From Sphingosinicella sp942492965 (lineage in GTDB: Bacteria; Pseudomonadota; Alphaproteobacteria; Sphingomonadales; Sphingomonadaceae): a stretch of DNA of 64,000 nucleotides. The notes beneath the pieces were generated by a model, which was given only the letters and a program-made list of their open reading frames with translations, ran no database searches and was not told the origin of the DNA. Both the position numbers and the translations under genes were made by a program. The stretch lies in contig OW818656.1 in assembly GCA_942492965.1 (NCBI GenBank), positions 3,720,001 through 3,784,000 on the forward strand. Direction: 5' to 3'. Below, one piece after another: positions 40,878 through 49,352 of the stretch. Position 1 is the first letter of the stretch. Every line of letters starts with the position of its first letter.

Positions 40878-42206
40878 ATGAAGCACGAAGAAACCGCCGA
40901 TCTGCCGTATCTGAAGAAAGTGGTTGCCGCCTCGATGGCCGGAACGGTCGTCGAATGGTACGAATTCTTCCTCTACGGCACCGTCGCAACGCTGGTGTTC
41001 GGCAAGCTGTTCTTCCCCGATACCGGCAACGAGCTCGACGGCATCATCGCCGCGTTCGCGACCTATGCAGTGGGTTTCCTCGCGCGGCCGCTCGGCGGCA
41101 TCATCTTCGGGCATTTCGGGGACAAGGTCGGCCGCAAGTCGCTGCTCCAGTTCAGCCTGGTCCTGATCGGTGTTTCCACGTTCCTGATGGGCTGCCTGCC
41201 TTCGTTTCACCAGATCGGCTACTGGGCGCCGCTGCTGCTGGTGACGCTGCGCTTCATCCAGGGCTTCGCGCTCGGCGGCGAATGGGGCGGCGCGGTGCTG
41301 CTCGTCACCGAGCACAGCCCGAACCACAGCCGCGGCTTCTGGGGCAGCTTCCCGCACGCCGCCGTACCGCTCGGCAACCTTGCCGCGACGGTGGTGCTGC
41401 TCGTGCTGTCGGCGACGCTTTCGGAAGAGGCGTTCCTGTCGTGGGGCTGGCGCGTCGGCTTCTGGCTGTCGGTGGTGATCGTCGGCATCGGCTATTACAT
41501 CCGCACGCAGGTGTCGGATTCCCCGATCTTCAAGGCCGCCAAGGCCGAAATGGAAGAGAAGGCGGACGCGGGCTATGGACTGAAGGAGGTCTTCCGCCTC
41601 TATCCGCGCCGGGTGTTCACGGCGATGGGCCTGCGCTTTGCCGAGAACATCCTCTATTACATGGTGGTGACGTTCACGATCACGTACCTGTCGCACCGCG
41701 GCGGCGACACCACGCAGATCCTGACATTGCTGTTCTTCGCGCACATCATCCATGCGTTCATCATCCCCGCCGTCGGGCACGCCACCGACCGGTTCGGACG
41801 GCGGCCGCTCTATATCGCCGGCGCGCTGCTGACGATGGTCTGGCCGTTCGCGGCGTTTCCGATGCTGGATACCGGGACAACGGGGATCGTGCTCGCGGCG
41901 ATCATCACCGGCATGATGGTCCACTCGCTGATGTACGCCGCGCAGCCCGCGATCATGACCGAGATGTTCCCCACGCGGATGCGCTATTCGGGCGTCTCGC
42001 TCGGCTATCAGCTGACCGCGATTATCGCTGGATCATGGGCGCCGCTGATCGGTACGGCGCTGCTGCGCGAATACGAAACGTGGTGGCCGATCGCCGTCTA
42101 CATCATGTTCGCTGGTGCCGTGAGCCTGATCGCGGCGCTTCTGATGCGCGAGACGAAGGGTGTCTCGCTCGTGGCGATCGACCGCGAGGATGCGGCGCGA
42201 AGCTAG
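40878..42206 (+). CDS. MFS transporter, metabolite:H+ symporter family
   Basis: A 442-residue transporter with 12 predicted membrane helices. Near the N-terminus GTVVEWYEFFLYG is the family hallmark, followed by ARPLGGIIFGHFGDKVGRK (loop 2-3 motif) and GFALGGEWGGAVLLVTEH. A second GHATDRFGRRPLY is in loop 8-9. These match the metabolite:H+ symporters, which carry ketoglutarate, proline/betaine, shikimate or citrate. The substrate cannot be decided. AAGGGGA precedes the ATG. It converges with ruvX, with a 4-bp overlap of the ends. Confidence 0.9.
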   Translation: MKHEETADLPYLKKVVAASMAGTVVEWYEFFLYGTVATLVFGKLFFPDTGNELDGIIAAFATYAVGFLARPLGGIIFGHFGDKVGRKSLLQFSLVLIGVSTFLMGCLPSFHQIGYWAPLLLVTLRFIQGFALGGEWGGAVLLVTEHSPNHSRGFWGSFPHAAVPLGNLAATVVLLVLSATLSEEAFLSWGWRVGFWLSVVIVGIGYYIRTQVSDSPIFKAAKAEMEEKADAGYGLKEVFRLYPRRVFTAMGLRFAENILYYMVVTFTITYLSHRGGDTTQILTLLFFAHIIHAFIIPAVGHATDRFGRRPLYIAGALLTMVWPFAAFPMLDTGTTGIVLAAIITGMMVHSLMYAAQPAIMTEMFPTRMRYSGVSLGYQLTAIIAGSWAPLIGTALLREYETWWPIAVYIMFAGAVSLIAALLMRETKGVSLVAIDREDAARS

Positions 42207-42670
42207 GCCGCGAGCGCCAGCGCGTCGATGGCGGCTTGCAGAATGTGCGCGGCGGCGAGGGCATCGACGCGTTCGGCGCGCCTGGCGCGGCTCATGTCCG
42301 CAGCGATCATCTCGCGCGTGACGGCGACCGTGGAGAGCCGCTCGTCCCAGAGGAGGACGGGGAGGGCGAATTCGGCCTCGAGCGACCGGGCGAAGGCGCG
42401 CGTGGCCTGCGCGCGCGGGCCGTCGGTGCCGTCCATGTTCACGGGATAGCCGAGCACGATGCCGGCGAGCGCGCGGCCCCCTGCGAGGCGGCGCAGCTCG
42501 GCGAAATCCTGCGTCTGCTTGCGGCGGACGATCGTTTCCGCCGCGCTCGCGAAGTGCCATTCGGCGTCGCAGAAGGCGACGCCGATGGTTTTGGTGCCGA
42601 GATCGAGCCCCGCAAGGACGCCGCCCGACGGCAACTGCGCCGCGAACTCCGCGGCCGAATGCGTGCTCAC
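42203..42670 (-). CDS. ruvX: RuvX/YqgF family RNase H-like protein
   Basis: A 155-residue protein of the YqgF family, involved in pre-16S rRNA maturation in E. coli and proposed as a Holliday junction resolvase. Family motifs are LAGLDLGTKTIGVAFCD (first catalytic Asp), GIVLGYPVNMDGTDGPRA, LLWDERLSTVAV and a terminal D-A-AA-ILQ helix. GTG 42670 overlaps the stop of the upstream DUF3089 gene (GTGA), which fixes the start and implies coupling. Confidence 0.92.
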   Translation of the reverse strand: MSTHSAAEFAAQLPSGGVLAGLDLGTKTIGVAFCDAEWHFASAAETIVRRKQTQDFAELRRLAGGRALAGIVLGYPVNMDGTDGPRAQATRAFARSLEAEFALPVLLWDERLSTVAVTREMIAADMSRARRAERVDALAAAHILQAAIDALALAA

Positions 42671-43974
42671 CGGCTGCGCGCGGGCGCTGCCGCCGCAAGC
42701 GCCGCCTGCGTGCGGCGTTCGACGTCGGTGCGCAGGTTCGTCCAGAACAGCGCATAATCGTAGACGTGGTAGTTGTTGCCGGGCAGCACGTAGGAGCGCA
42801 GGCCTTCGGGCGGTTTCTCGCCGATGCTGAGATAGCCTTTGTCGCTGCACTTGGCGCCGACGAGCCCGGCTTCAAGCGTCGCACTCGAATAGGTCTCGTC
42901 AACCGGGATCAGCGTGCCGAGGTTGCGTGCGGTGCCATACGGGTCGCTGGCGTCGGCGCCGTCCATCGTTTCCACGGGAAGCGGCGAGGCCTCGGCGGCG
43001 AGGCTGCTGCGATGCGGGGTTTCATCGGTGGCGGCGGTTTCCGGCGCATCGCCGGGCGGGGCAAGATCGGGCGCCCCGGTCAGCGGATTGACGCACAGAA
43101 GGTGTGTTCCCGCGCGCGGCGCGCCGGTGAGGCCTGTCGTCGTGTAGAACGGATCGAAGATCGATTCCGGCTGCGCGGGTTCGGCATAGCTCTGGAAGGC
43201 GATGATGCAGCGCGTTTCCTCCGGCGTTTCGCACGGCTTCAATCCGAGCTTCGGCAGGTCGGATTCGATCGAGATCGGCCAGCCGATCAGATAGGCGGCG
43301 ACGATGCGATCCGCGACGGGCGTGCCTGCGATCTTCTGCGCGAGCAGCGAGACGAGATGCAGCGAGCCCTGGCTGTGGCCGGCAAGAATGATCTTCTGGC
43401 CCGGCGGGATATCGCGCAGGAACAGTTCGAAGGCCTTTTCGACGTCGCTGTACGCGACTGCGAACGACTTCGCCGAATCGGGCTCACCGAGCGACAGGAA
43501 GGCGCCGAACGTCGCCTGGCGGTATTTGGGCGCCCACACCTCGCCGATGCCGTTGAAGACGCTGGCCTGGCTTTTCAGGAACACGGTCTGCCGGAAACGG
43601 GGATCGCCGGTGAGCGCGATGGGCGCGTTCCACCGGTCCCCCTTCAGATAGGTGGTGGGGTGCACGTAGAACACCGCGACGGCAGGCTTTGGCGCGGGGC
43701 TGTAGCCTTCGGGCGTCCAGCGTACGACATCCGCCGGGATGCCGGGGCGCGCAAGCCAGGCGTCGGCGCGGTCGTAGAAGGTCGCCGGAGACTTCGGGCT
43801 GTCCGCGAAGCTCACATCCGGCACGAAGGCGGCGCGCATCAGGTGCGGCGCGAAAATCCGGTAGGCGAACGCACCCGCGATGGCGAGCACGACGAGCGCG
43901 GCGATGATGTAGAGAAACCGTCGAGCGGCCAAGTTGCTGGACTCCTTTGTTTGGGCGCTTAGCATGGCGTCCAT
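42667..43974 (-). CDS. DUF3089 alpha/beta-hydrolase-like membrane-anchored protein
   Basis: A 435-residue protein. One N-terminal membrane helix (residues about 19-40) is followed by a DUF3089 domain. FYVHPTTYLKGDRWNAPI and QATFGAFLSL are family segments, and ILAGHSQGSLHL is a nucleophile elbow, with Ser in GHSQGS. This suggests a periplasmic or membrane-associated esterase. ATG 43965 is an alternative start. It is divergent from the D-aminoacylase-like gene with only 26 bp between starts, and is followed by ruvX with a 4-bp overlap. The substrate is unknown. Confidence 0.83.
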   Translation of the reverse strand: MDAMLSAQTKESSNLAARRFLYIIAALVVLAIAGAFAYRIFAPHLMRAAFVPDVSFADSPKSPATFYDRADAWLARPGIPADVVRWTPEGYSPAPKPAVAVFYVHPTTYLKGDRWNAPIALTGDPRFRQTVFLKSQASVFNGIGEVWAPKYRQATFGAFLSLGEPDSAKSFAVAYSDVEKAFELFLRDIPPGQKIILAGHSQGSLHLVSLLAQKIAGTPVADRIVAAYLIGWPISIESDLPKLGLKPCETPEETRCIIAFQSYAEPAQPESIFDPFYTTTGLTGAPRAGTHLLCVNPLTGAPDLAPPGDAPETAATDETPHRSSLAAEASPLPVETMDGADASDPYGTARNLGTLIPVDETYSSATLEAGLVGAKCSDKGYLSIGEKPPEGLRSYVLPGNNYHVYDYALFWTNLRTDVERRTQAALAAAAPARSR

Positions 43975-44000
43975 GTCACGAGAATACAGGGGTTAACACC

Positions 44001-45695
44001 ATGCGTCTTACACGGGTTCCTTTCGCCATCTGCATCTCCCTTCCGCTGGCCGCATGTGCTGCGGGCGGGACCACGCCAGTGCTTCACGATCTCGTGATTC
44101 GCGGCGGCACGATCTACGACGGGTCGGGCGGCGCGGCGCAGATCGGCGACGTTGCCATCGACGGCGACAAGGTGGTTTCGGTCGGCCCCGCCGCGCGCGG
44201 GCGCGCCGAGATCGACGCGACGGGCCTCGCGGTGGCGCCGGGCTTCATCAACACGCACAGCTGGGCGACCGAATCGCTGATCGTCGATCCGCGCGGCGTC
44301 GCCGACCTCAAACAGGGCGTGACGCTGGAGGTGATGGGCGAGGGCTGGTCGATGGGACCGCTGAATGCCGAGATGAAGCGCCTGTCGGCAAGCCGCATGG
44401 GCGACGTGAAGTACGATATCGAGTGGACGAGCCTCGGCGATTATCTCGCGTATCTCGAAAAGCGCGGGATTTCTCCGAACGTCGCGAGCTTCGTGGGTGC
44501 GGCGACGGTTCGTATCCATGAACTCGGCGAAGGCGATGTCGACCCGAACCCGCAGCAGCTCGCGCGGATGCAGGGTCTCGTGAAGGCCGCGATGAACGAA
44601 GGCGCGCTCGGCGTCGGCTCGGCGCTCATCTACGCGCCCGGATCCTTCGCGGAAAAGCCCGAACTCCTCGCGCTGATGCAGGCGGCCGCGCCGTGCGGTG
44701 GGCGCTACATCAGCCACATGCGTTCCGAGGGCGACAACATCCTCGATGCGGTGGACGAACTCATCGACATTTCGCGGCAATCGAAGGCGCCCGCGATCAT
44801 CTATCACCTGAAACTGGCGGGCAAGGACAACTGGAGCAAGCTCGACACCGTGATCGGGAAGGTGGAGGCCGCGCAGAAGGAAGGCCTCGACATCACCTCC
44901 ACCATGTACACCTACCCGGCGGGCGGCACCGGTCTCGACGCCTCGATGCCGTTGTGGGTGCAGGAAGGCGGCGAGGAAGCCTGGTTCAAGCGGCTGCAGG
45001 ATCCCGCCGTGCGCGCCAAGGTCGCCGCGGAGATGAAGACGCGCGGCGACGGCTGGGAGAACCTTTACTATCAGGCGGGCTCGCCCGAGCGGCTCGTCCT
45101 CGTGGGGTTCAAGAACGACAAGTTGAAGCCGCTCGCGGGCAAGACGCTCGGCGAGGTGGCGCGGGAACGCGGCAAGAGCCCAGAGGAAACCGCGATGGAC
45201 CTCGTGGTGGAAGACGGCAGCCGGGTCGGCACGATCTACTTCCTGATGGACGAGAAGAACGTCGCGAAGCAGACGGCGCTGCCGTGGATGAGCTTCGGCT
45301 CTGATGCGGAGGCGCCGGCCACGGAAGGCGTTTTCGTGAAATCGCCGACGCACCCGCGCGCCTACGGCAACATCCCGCGCCTGCTCGGCAAATACGTGCG
45401 CGACGAGAAGACGACCACCCTGTCACAGGCGGTGCGCCAGCTGACGTCCTTCTCGGCCGAGCAGATGGGCATCGAGGGGCGCGGACGTCTGGCGCCCGGC
45501 TACTTCGCCGACGTCGTCGTCTTCGACCCCGCGACGATCGCGGACAAGGCCACGTTCGAGAAACCGCACCAGTATTCGGTGGGCGTGCGCGACGTGTTCG
45601 TGAACGGCGCGCAGGTGCTGAAGGACGGCGAGCCCACGGGCGCGCGGCCGGGCCGTTTCGTGAAGGGGCCGGGCACGGGGAAGTGTCCGGCATAA
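44001..45695 (+). CDS. N-acyl-D-amino-acid deacylase-like lipoprotein
   Basis: A 564-residue amidohydrolase-superfamily protein. The first residues form a lipoprotein signal (PLAAC, Cys about 19), so it is probably membrane-anchored. It resembles D-aminoacylases: DLVIRGGTIYDGSGG at the start, TLEVMGEGWSMGPL, and GRYISHMRSEGDNILDAVDE. The usual HTH metal motif is NTHSWATESL here, so the second histidine is Trp. That variation recurs in a subgroup of this family, to my recollection, so activity on N-acyl-D-amino acids is uncertain. It is followed after 22 bp by a DUF4153 membrane protein. Confidence 0.82.
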   Translation: MRLTRVPFAICISLPLAACAAGGTTPVLHDLVIRGGTIYDGSGGAAQIGDVAIDGDKVVSVGPAARGRAEIDATGLAVAPGFINTHSWATESLIVDPRGVADLKQGVTLEVMGEGWSMGPLNAEMKRLSASRMGDVKYDIEWTSLGDYLAYLEKRGISPNVASFVGAATVRIHELGEGDVDPNPQQLARMQGLVKAAMNEGALGVGSALIYAPGSFAEKPELLALMQAAAPCGGRYISHMRSEGDNILDAVDELIDISRQSKAPAIIYHLKLAGKDNWSKLDTVIGKVEAAQKEGLDITSTMYTYPAGGTGLDASMPLWVQEGGEEAWFKRLQDPAVRAKVAAEMKTRGDGWENLYYQAGSPERLVLVGFKNDKLKPLAGKTLGEVARERGKSPEETAMDLVVEDGSRVGTIYFLMDEKNVAKQTALPWMSFGSDAEAPATEGVFVKSPTHPRAYGNIPRLLGKYVRDEKTTTLSQAVRQLTSFSAEQMGIEGRGRLAPGYFADVVVFDPATIADKATFEKPHQYSVGVRDVFVNGAQVLKDGEPTGARPGRFVKGPGTGKCPA

Positions 45696-45717
45696 GGCGG
45701 GTTTGAAAGGGGGCGCC

Positions 45718-47505
45718 ATGATCGATCTGGAGAACAGCCAGCGGCGCCATCTCGTGCTCACCGCGGCCGGGGCGCTGTGCGGGCTCGCGGTGTGGTTGCT
45801 GACGCGCGGGAGCGGACCCGTCGGGGATATCCGGACGGCGGCGGCGACCGGAGTCTGCATCGCCGGGGCGGCGCTGGCATTCACGCTTTCGAGCGTTCGC
45901 CCACTGTGGTCCGCCGGTTTCGCCGCTGGCTGCGGCGCGGTGGCTGCCGGTGTCGTCTATTGGAACCTCGTGGCCGGCCCGCAGGCGGATAGCAGCGGTG
46001 GTTACGATCCCGGGTTCGCCTGGCAATATCTGTGCCTTGCCGCCGCGCTCGGCATTGCCCTCCCGGTGTTCCAGACGGCGCGCGACGAAGGCCGCTGGCG
46101 CCTGCCTTATGCGGGACTTCATGCGCGCAGCTGGGAGGATATCGTGGTCGCCATCGGGGCGGGCGGTTTCCAGATCGCGGTGGCGCTGCTGTTCGCGCTC
46201 TGGGCAGGCCTGTTCAAGCTGATCGGCGTGGACTTCTTCGCCGAGCTTTTTGATGAGCCGGCCTTCATCGCCGTGATTGGCGGCGTGAGCATCGCCCTCG
46301 GCATCTCGCTGATGCGCGACTGGCCGAGCGTGATCGCGGCGATGCAGAAGGCGCTGATGGCGGTGCTTTCGGTACTCGCGCCGCTGCTCGCGCTCGTGCT
46401 GTTGCTGTTCCTCGCCTTCCTGCCCGTGACGGGCCTGTCGAAGCTGTGGGAAACGACCCGGCACGCAACGCCGCTGATGCTTGGCGCGGTGCTGTTTGCG
46501 CTGTTGCTCGTGAACACGGTCATCAAGGATGCGAACGATCAGCTGTCATCCGCGCGCGTTGTGAGGTTCGGGGCTGCGGGACTCGCGCTCGCGATGCTTC
46601 CGCTCGCCGTTATCGCCGCTGTCTCGACCGGCATTCGCATCGACGCTTACGGGCTGATGCCGGAGCGCATCTGGGCGATGATCTTCACCGCCTTCGCGAT
46701 TGCTTACGGGCTTTCCTACCTGTGGCCGCTTGTCCGCCGTTTCGAAGGCTGGGCCGACACGGTGCGCACCGCGAATGTGCGTCTCGCGCTCGCCTTGGGG
46801 GTCATGTTCCTGCTGCTCGCCACGCCGCTGATCGATTTTCGTGCGATCTCGGCAAATAACCAGGTAGCGCGGTTGCTGAGTGGCCGGGATGCCCCCGATA
46901 CGTTCGATTTCGCGGCACTGAAGTTCGATCTGGGTGCGCCGGGACGCGATGCGCTGAGCGACTTGAGGGGGATAGGCGATCATCCGCAAGCGAAACGTAT
47001 CCGGTGGGAGGTAGCCAGAATCGACAAGACGCCATCCCGCTGGGAAGCGCACACCAGCCGCGAGGCGGCCGATGCCGCCACTCAAACGCGCGCAGCGTTG
47101 AAACGAATGTCCGTATACGGCGGGAAGCGGGCAATGCCGACAACACTGATAGATTATCTGAGCAATCCTGCCATCGATTTTGATCATCAGTTGAAGGCCT
47201 GCGGCGTTACAAGAAGCCGCTGCATGGCCGTGATTGCAGATCTCAACGAAGATGGTCGAGAGGATGCCGTTTTCTTTCGCGAAAGATGCACGCAGGCCGA
47301 GGAAAAACCGACGTGCTGGAGTACGACTTATGCGTACAGCCAGACCGCAGACGGCTGGCATGAAGGACTTGGCCGGGAAGGGACATATTTTTCGGACAGC
47401 GATGGCTCGATCATCAAGGCGCTGGAGGCCGGCAAGCTGGAGATCGTGCCGCGAGATGGGGTCGAGCTTCGGGTGAATGGAAAACGGGTTGCTGGCGCCG
47501 ACTGA
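45718..47505 (+). CDS. DUF4153 membrane protein with a C-terminal soluble domain
   Basis: A 595-residue protein. About 11 hydrophobic helices occupy residues 15-385 (DUF4153-like: VVAIGAGGFQIAVALLFALW, NTVIKDANDQ). A soluble tail of about 210 residues follows. The tail contains DLNEDGRED, an FG-GAP/calcium-loop-like motif, and four cysteines within CGVTRSRC and RCTQAEEKPTC, suggesting an oxidising extracytoplasmic location. The DNA for the tail is visibly less GC-rich than the helical part. GAAAGGGGGC precedes ATG 45718. Function unknown. Confidence 0.7.
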   Translation: MIDLENSQRRHLVLTAAGALCGLAVWLLTRGSGPVGDIRTAAATGVCIAGAALAFTLSSVRPLWSAGFAAGCGAVAAGVVYWNLVAGPQADSSGGYDPGFAWQYLCLAAALGIALPVFQTARDEGRWRLPYAGLHARSWEDIVVAIGAGGFQIAVALLFALWAGLFKLIGVDFFAELFDEPAFIAVIGGVSIALGISLMRDWPSVIAAMQKALMAVLSVLAPLLALVLLLFLAFLPVTGLSKLWETTRHATPLMLGAVLFALLLVNTVIKDANDQLSSARVVRFGAAGLALAMLPLAVIAAVSTGIRIDAYGLMPERIWAMIFTAFAIAYGLSYLWPLVRRFEGWADTVRTANVRLALALGVMFLLLATPLIDFRAISANNQVARLLSGRDAPDTFDFAALKFDLGAPGRDALSDLRGIGDHPQAKRIRWEVARIDKTPSRWEAHTSREAADAATQTRAALKRMSVYGGKRAMPTTLIDYLSNPAIDFDHQLKACGVTRSRCMAVIADLNEDGREDAVFFRERCTQAEEKPTCWSTTYAYSQTADGWHEGLGREGTYFSDSDGSIIKALEAGKLEIVPRDGVELRVNGKRVAGAD

Positions 47506-47588
47506 GCACCGTCTTCCGGCACAGACGCTTGCCCGCCGCCGACGCAGCGTGCTAACGGCTCGGCCTCAATCAATCCGGGGTTTTTTGC

Positions 47589-47876
47589 ATGTCCGTTGAC
47601 GCCGCAACCGTCAAACGCGTCGCGCATCTTGCGCGTATCAAGATCGACGACGACAGGTCCGCCGCGATGGCCGAGGAGCTTTCCAAGATCCTCGGCTGGG
47701 TGGAGATGCTCGGCGAGGTGAATACGGACGGCGTTGAGCCGCTCGCCGCGGTGATCCCGAACACACTGCGCTGGCGCGAGGATGTCGTCACCGATGGCGG
47801 CATTCAGGACAAGGTGCTGTCGAACGCGCCGAAGTCCGAATACGGCTTCTTCGCTGTGCCGAAGGTGATCGAATAA
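47589..47876 (+). CDS. gatC: Asp-tRNA(Asn)/Glu-tRNA(Gln) amidotransferase subunit C
   Basis: A 95-residue subunit that stabilises GatA and wraps around GatAB. It begins VDAATVKRVAHLARIKI and ends with the conserved RWREDVVTDGG...FFAVPKVIE. The stop overlaps the gatA start (TAATG). First gene of gatCAB; the 83-bp gap upstream holds no further gene that I can see. Confidence 0.95.
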   Translation: MSVDAATVKRVAHLARIKIDDDRSAAMAEELSKILGWVEMLGEVNTDGVEPLAAVIPNTLRWREDVVTDGGIQDKVLSNAPKSEYGFFAVPKVIE

Positions 47877-49351
47877 TGACGGCGCTGACCGACCTGACGC
47901 TTGGCCAGATGCGCGACGGGCTGCGCGCAAAGGACTTCTCCGCGAAGGAGCTGGCTGAGGCGCACGTGAAGGCTGTGGAAGCCGCGCGCGTGCTGAATGC
48001 CTTCACCGTGGAAACGCCGGAACTGGCGCTGAAAGCCGCCGAAGCCGCTGACGCGGCGCTCGCGAAGGGCGAGGCGAAGCCGCTGTCGGGTATTCCGCTC
48101 GGCATCAAGGACCTGTTCGCGACCGAAGGCGTGCAGAGCGCGGCGGCATCGAACATCCTGAAAGGTTTCAAGCCGCCCTATGAATCGACCGTGAGCGGCA
48201 AGCTCTTCGCGGACGGCGCGGGGATGCTCGGCAAGCTCAACATGGACGAGTTCGCTATGGGTTCGTCGAACGAGACGAGCGCGTTCGGCACGGTCATCAA
48301 CCCGTGGCGCGGGAAGGGCAATGAAAGCCTCGTGCCGGGCGGCAGCTCTGGTGGTTCTTCGGCGGCGGTCGCGGCGCGGCTCGTGGCGGGCGCGACGGGC
48401 ACCGATACCGGCGGCTCGATCCGTCAGCCCGCGGCATTCACCGGCATTTCCGGTATCAAGCCGACCTACGGTCGCTGCTCGCGCTGGGGCATCGTGGCGT
48501 TCGCAAGCTCGCTCGACCAGGCCGGGCCGATGGCGCGCGACGTGCGCGACTGCGCGATCCTTTTGAAATCCATGTGCGGGTTCGATCCGAAGGATTCGAC
48601 CAGCCTCGACCTGCCCGTGCCGGACTTCGAGGCGGCGCTGACCGGCGACATGAAGGGCAAGCGCGTCGGCATTCCGAAGGAATATACGGTCGACGGCATC
48701 CCGGCCGAGATCGAGGCGCTGTGGAAGAAGGGCGCGGATATGCTGCGCGACGCGGGGGCGGAGATCGTCGACATCTCGCTGCCGCACACCAAATACGCGC
48801 TGCCGACCTACTACATCATCGCCCCCGCCGAGGCTTCGTCCAACCTCGCGCGCTATGACGGCGTGCGCTACGGCCTGCGCGAAACGCCCGAGGGCGGCAG
48901 CCTGATCGACATGTACGAGGCGACGCGCTCGGCGGGGTTCGGCGCCGAGGTGCAGCGGCGTATCCTGATCGGCACCTATGTGCTCTCGGCGGGTTATTAC
49001 GACGCCTATTATCTGAAGGCGCAGAAGGTGCGCGCGCTCATCCAGCGCGACTTCATGCAGGCGTTCGAACGCTGCGACGTGATCCTCGCGCCGACCGCGC
49101 CGAGCGCGGCGTTCGGCATCGGCGCGAACGTCGACGACCCGATCGCCATGTACCTCAATGACGTCTTCTGCGTGCCCGCGAGCCTCGCGGGGCTTCCGGC
49201 GATGTCGGTGCCCGGCGGACTTTCGGACGACGGCCTGCCGCTCGGCCTCCAGATCATCGGCAAACCGCTCGATGAGGAAAGCGTGCTGAACGCGGGCTAT
49301 GCGATCGAACAGGCGGCGGGGTTTAGCGCACGACCGGAAGCGTGGTGGTAA
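47876..49351 (+). CDS. gatA: Asp-tRNA(Asn)/Glu-tRNA(Gln) amidotransferase subunit A
   Basis: A 491-residue amidase-signature enzyme that hydrolyses glutamine and channels ammonia to GatB. It shows the catalytic Lys in GIPLGIKDLF, the serines of VPGGSSGGSSAAVAARL and GTDTGGSIRQPAAF, and ALPTYYIIAPAEASSNLARYDGVRYG. GatCAB converts Glu-tRNA(Gln) to Gln-tRNA(Gln) in bacteria lacking glutaminyl-tRNA synthetase, and Asp-tRNA(Asn) where asparaginyl-tRNA synthetase is absent. Confidence 0.97.
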   Translation: MTALTDLTLGQMRDGLRAKDFSAKELAEAHVKAVEAARVLNAFTVETPELALKAAEAADAALAKGEAKPLSGIPLGIKDLFATEGVQSAAASNILKGFKPPYESTVSGKLFADGAGMLGKLNMDEFAMGSSNETSAFGTVINPWRGKGNESLVPGGSSGGSSAAVAARLVAGATGTDTGGSIRQPAAFTGISGIKPTYGRCSRWGIVAFASSLDQAGPMARDVRDCAILLKSMCGFDPKDSTSLDLPVPDFEAALTGDMKGKRVGIPKEYTVDGIPAEIEALWKKGADMLRDAGAEIVDISLPHTKYALPTYYIIAPAEASSNLARYDGVRYGLRETPEGGSLIDMYEATRSAGFGAEVQRRILIGTYVLSAGYYDAYYLKAQKVRALIQRDFMQAFERCDVILAPTAPSAAFGIGANVDDPIAMYLNDVFCVPASLAGLPAMSVPGGLSDDGLPLGLQIIGKPLDEESVLNAGYAIEQAAGFSARPEAWW

Positions 49352-49352
49352 G

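Noticed and set aside
40752..41924. Upstream extension of the pyrB reading frame
   Set aside because: The extra residues are highly charged and unlike any carbamoyltransferase, and they lie opposite the MFS transporter. pyrB starts at 40751.
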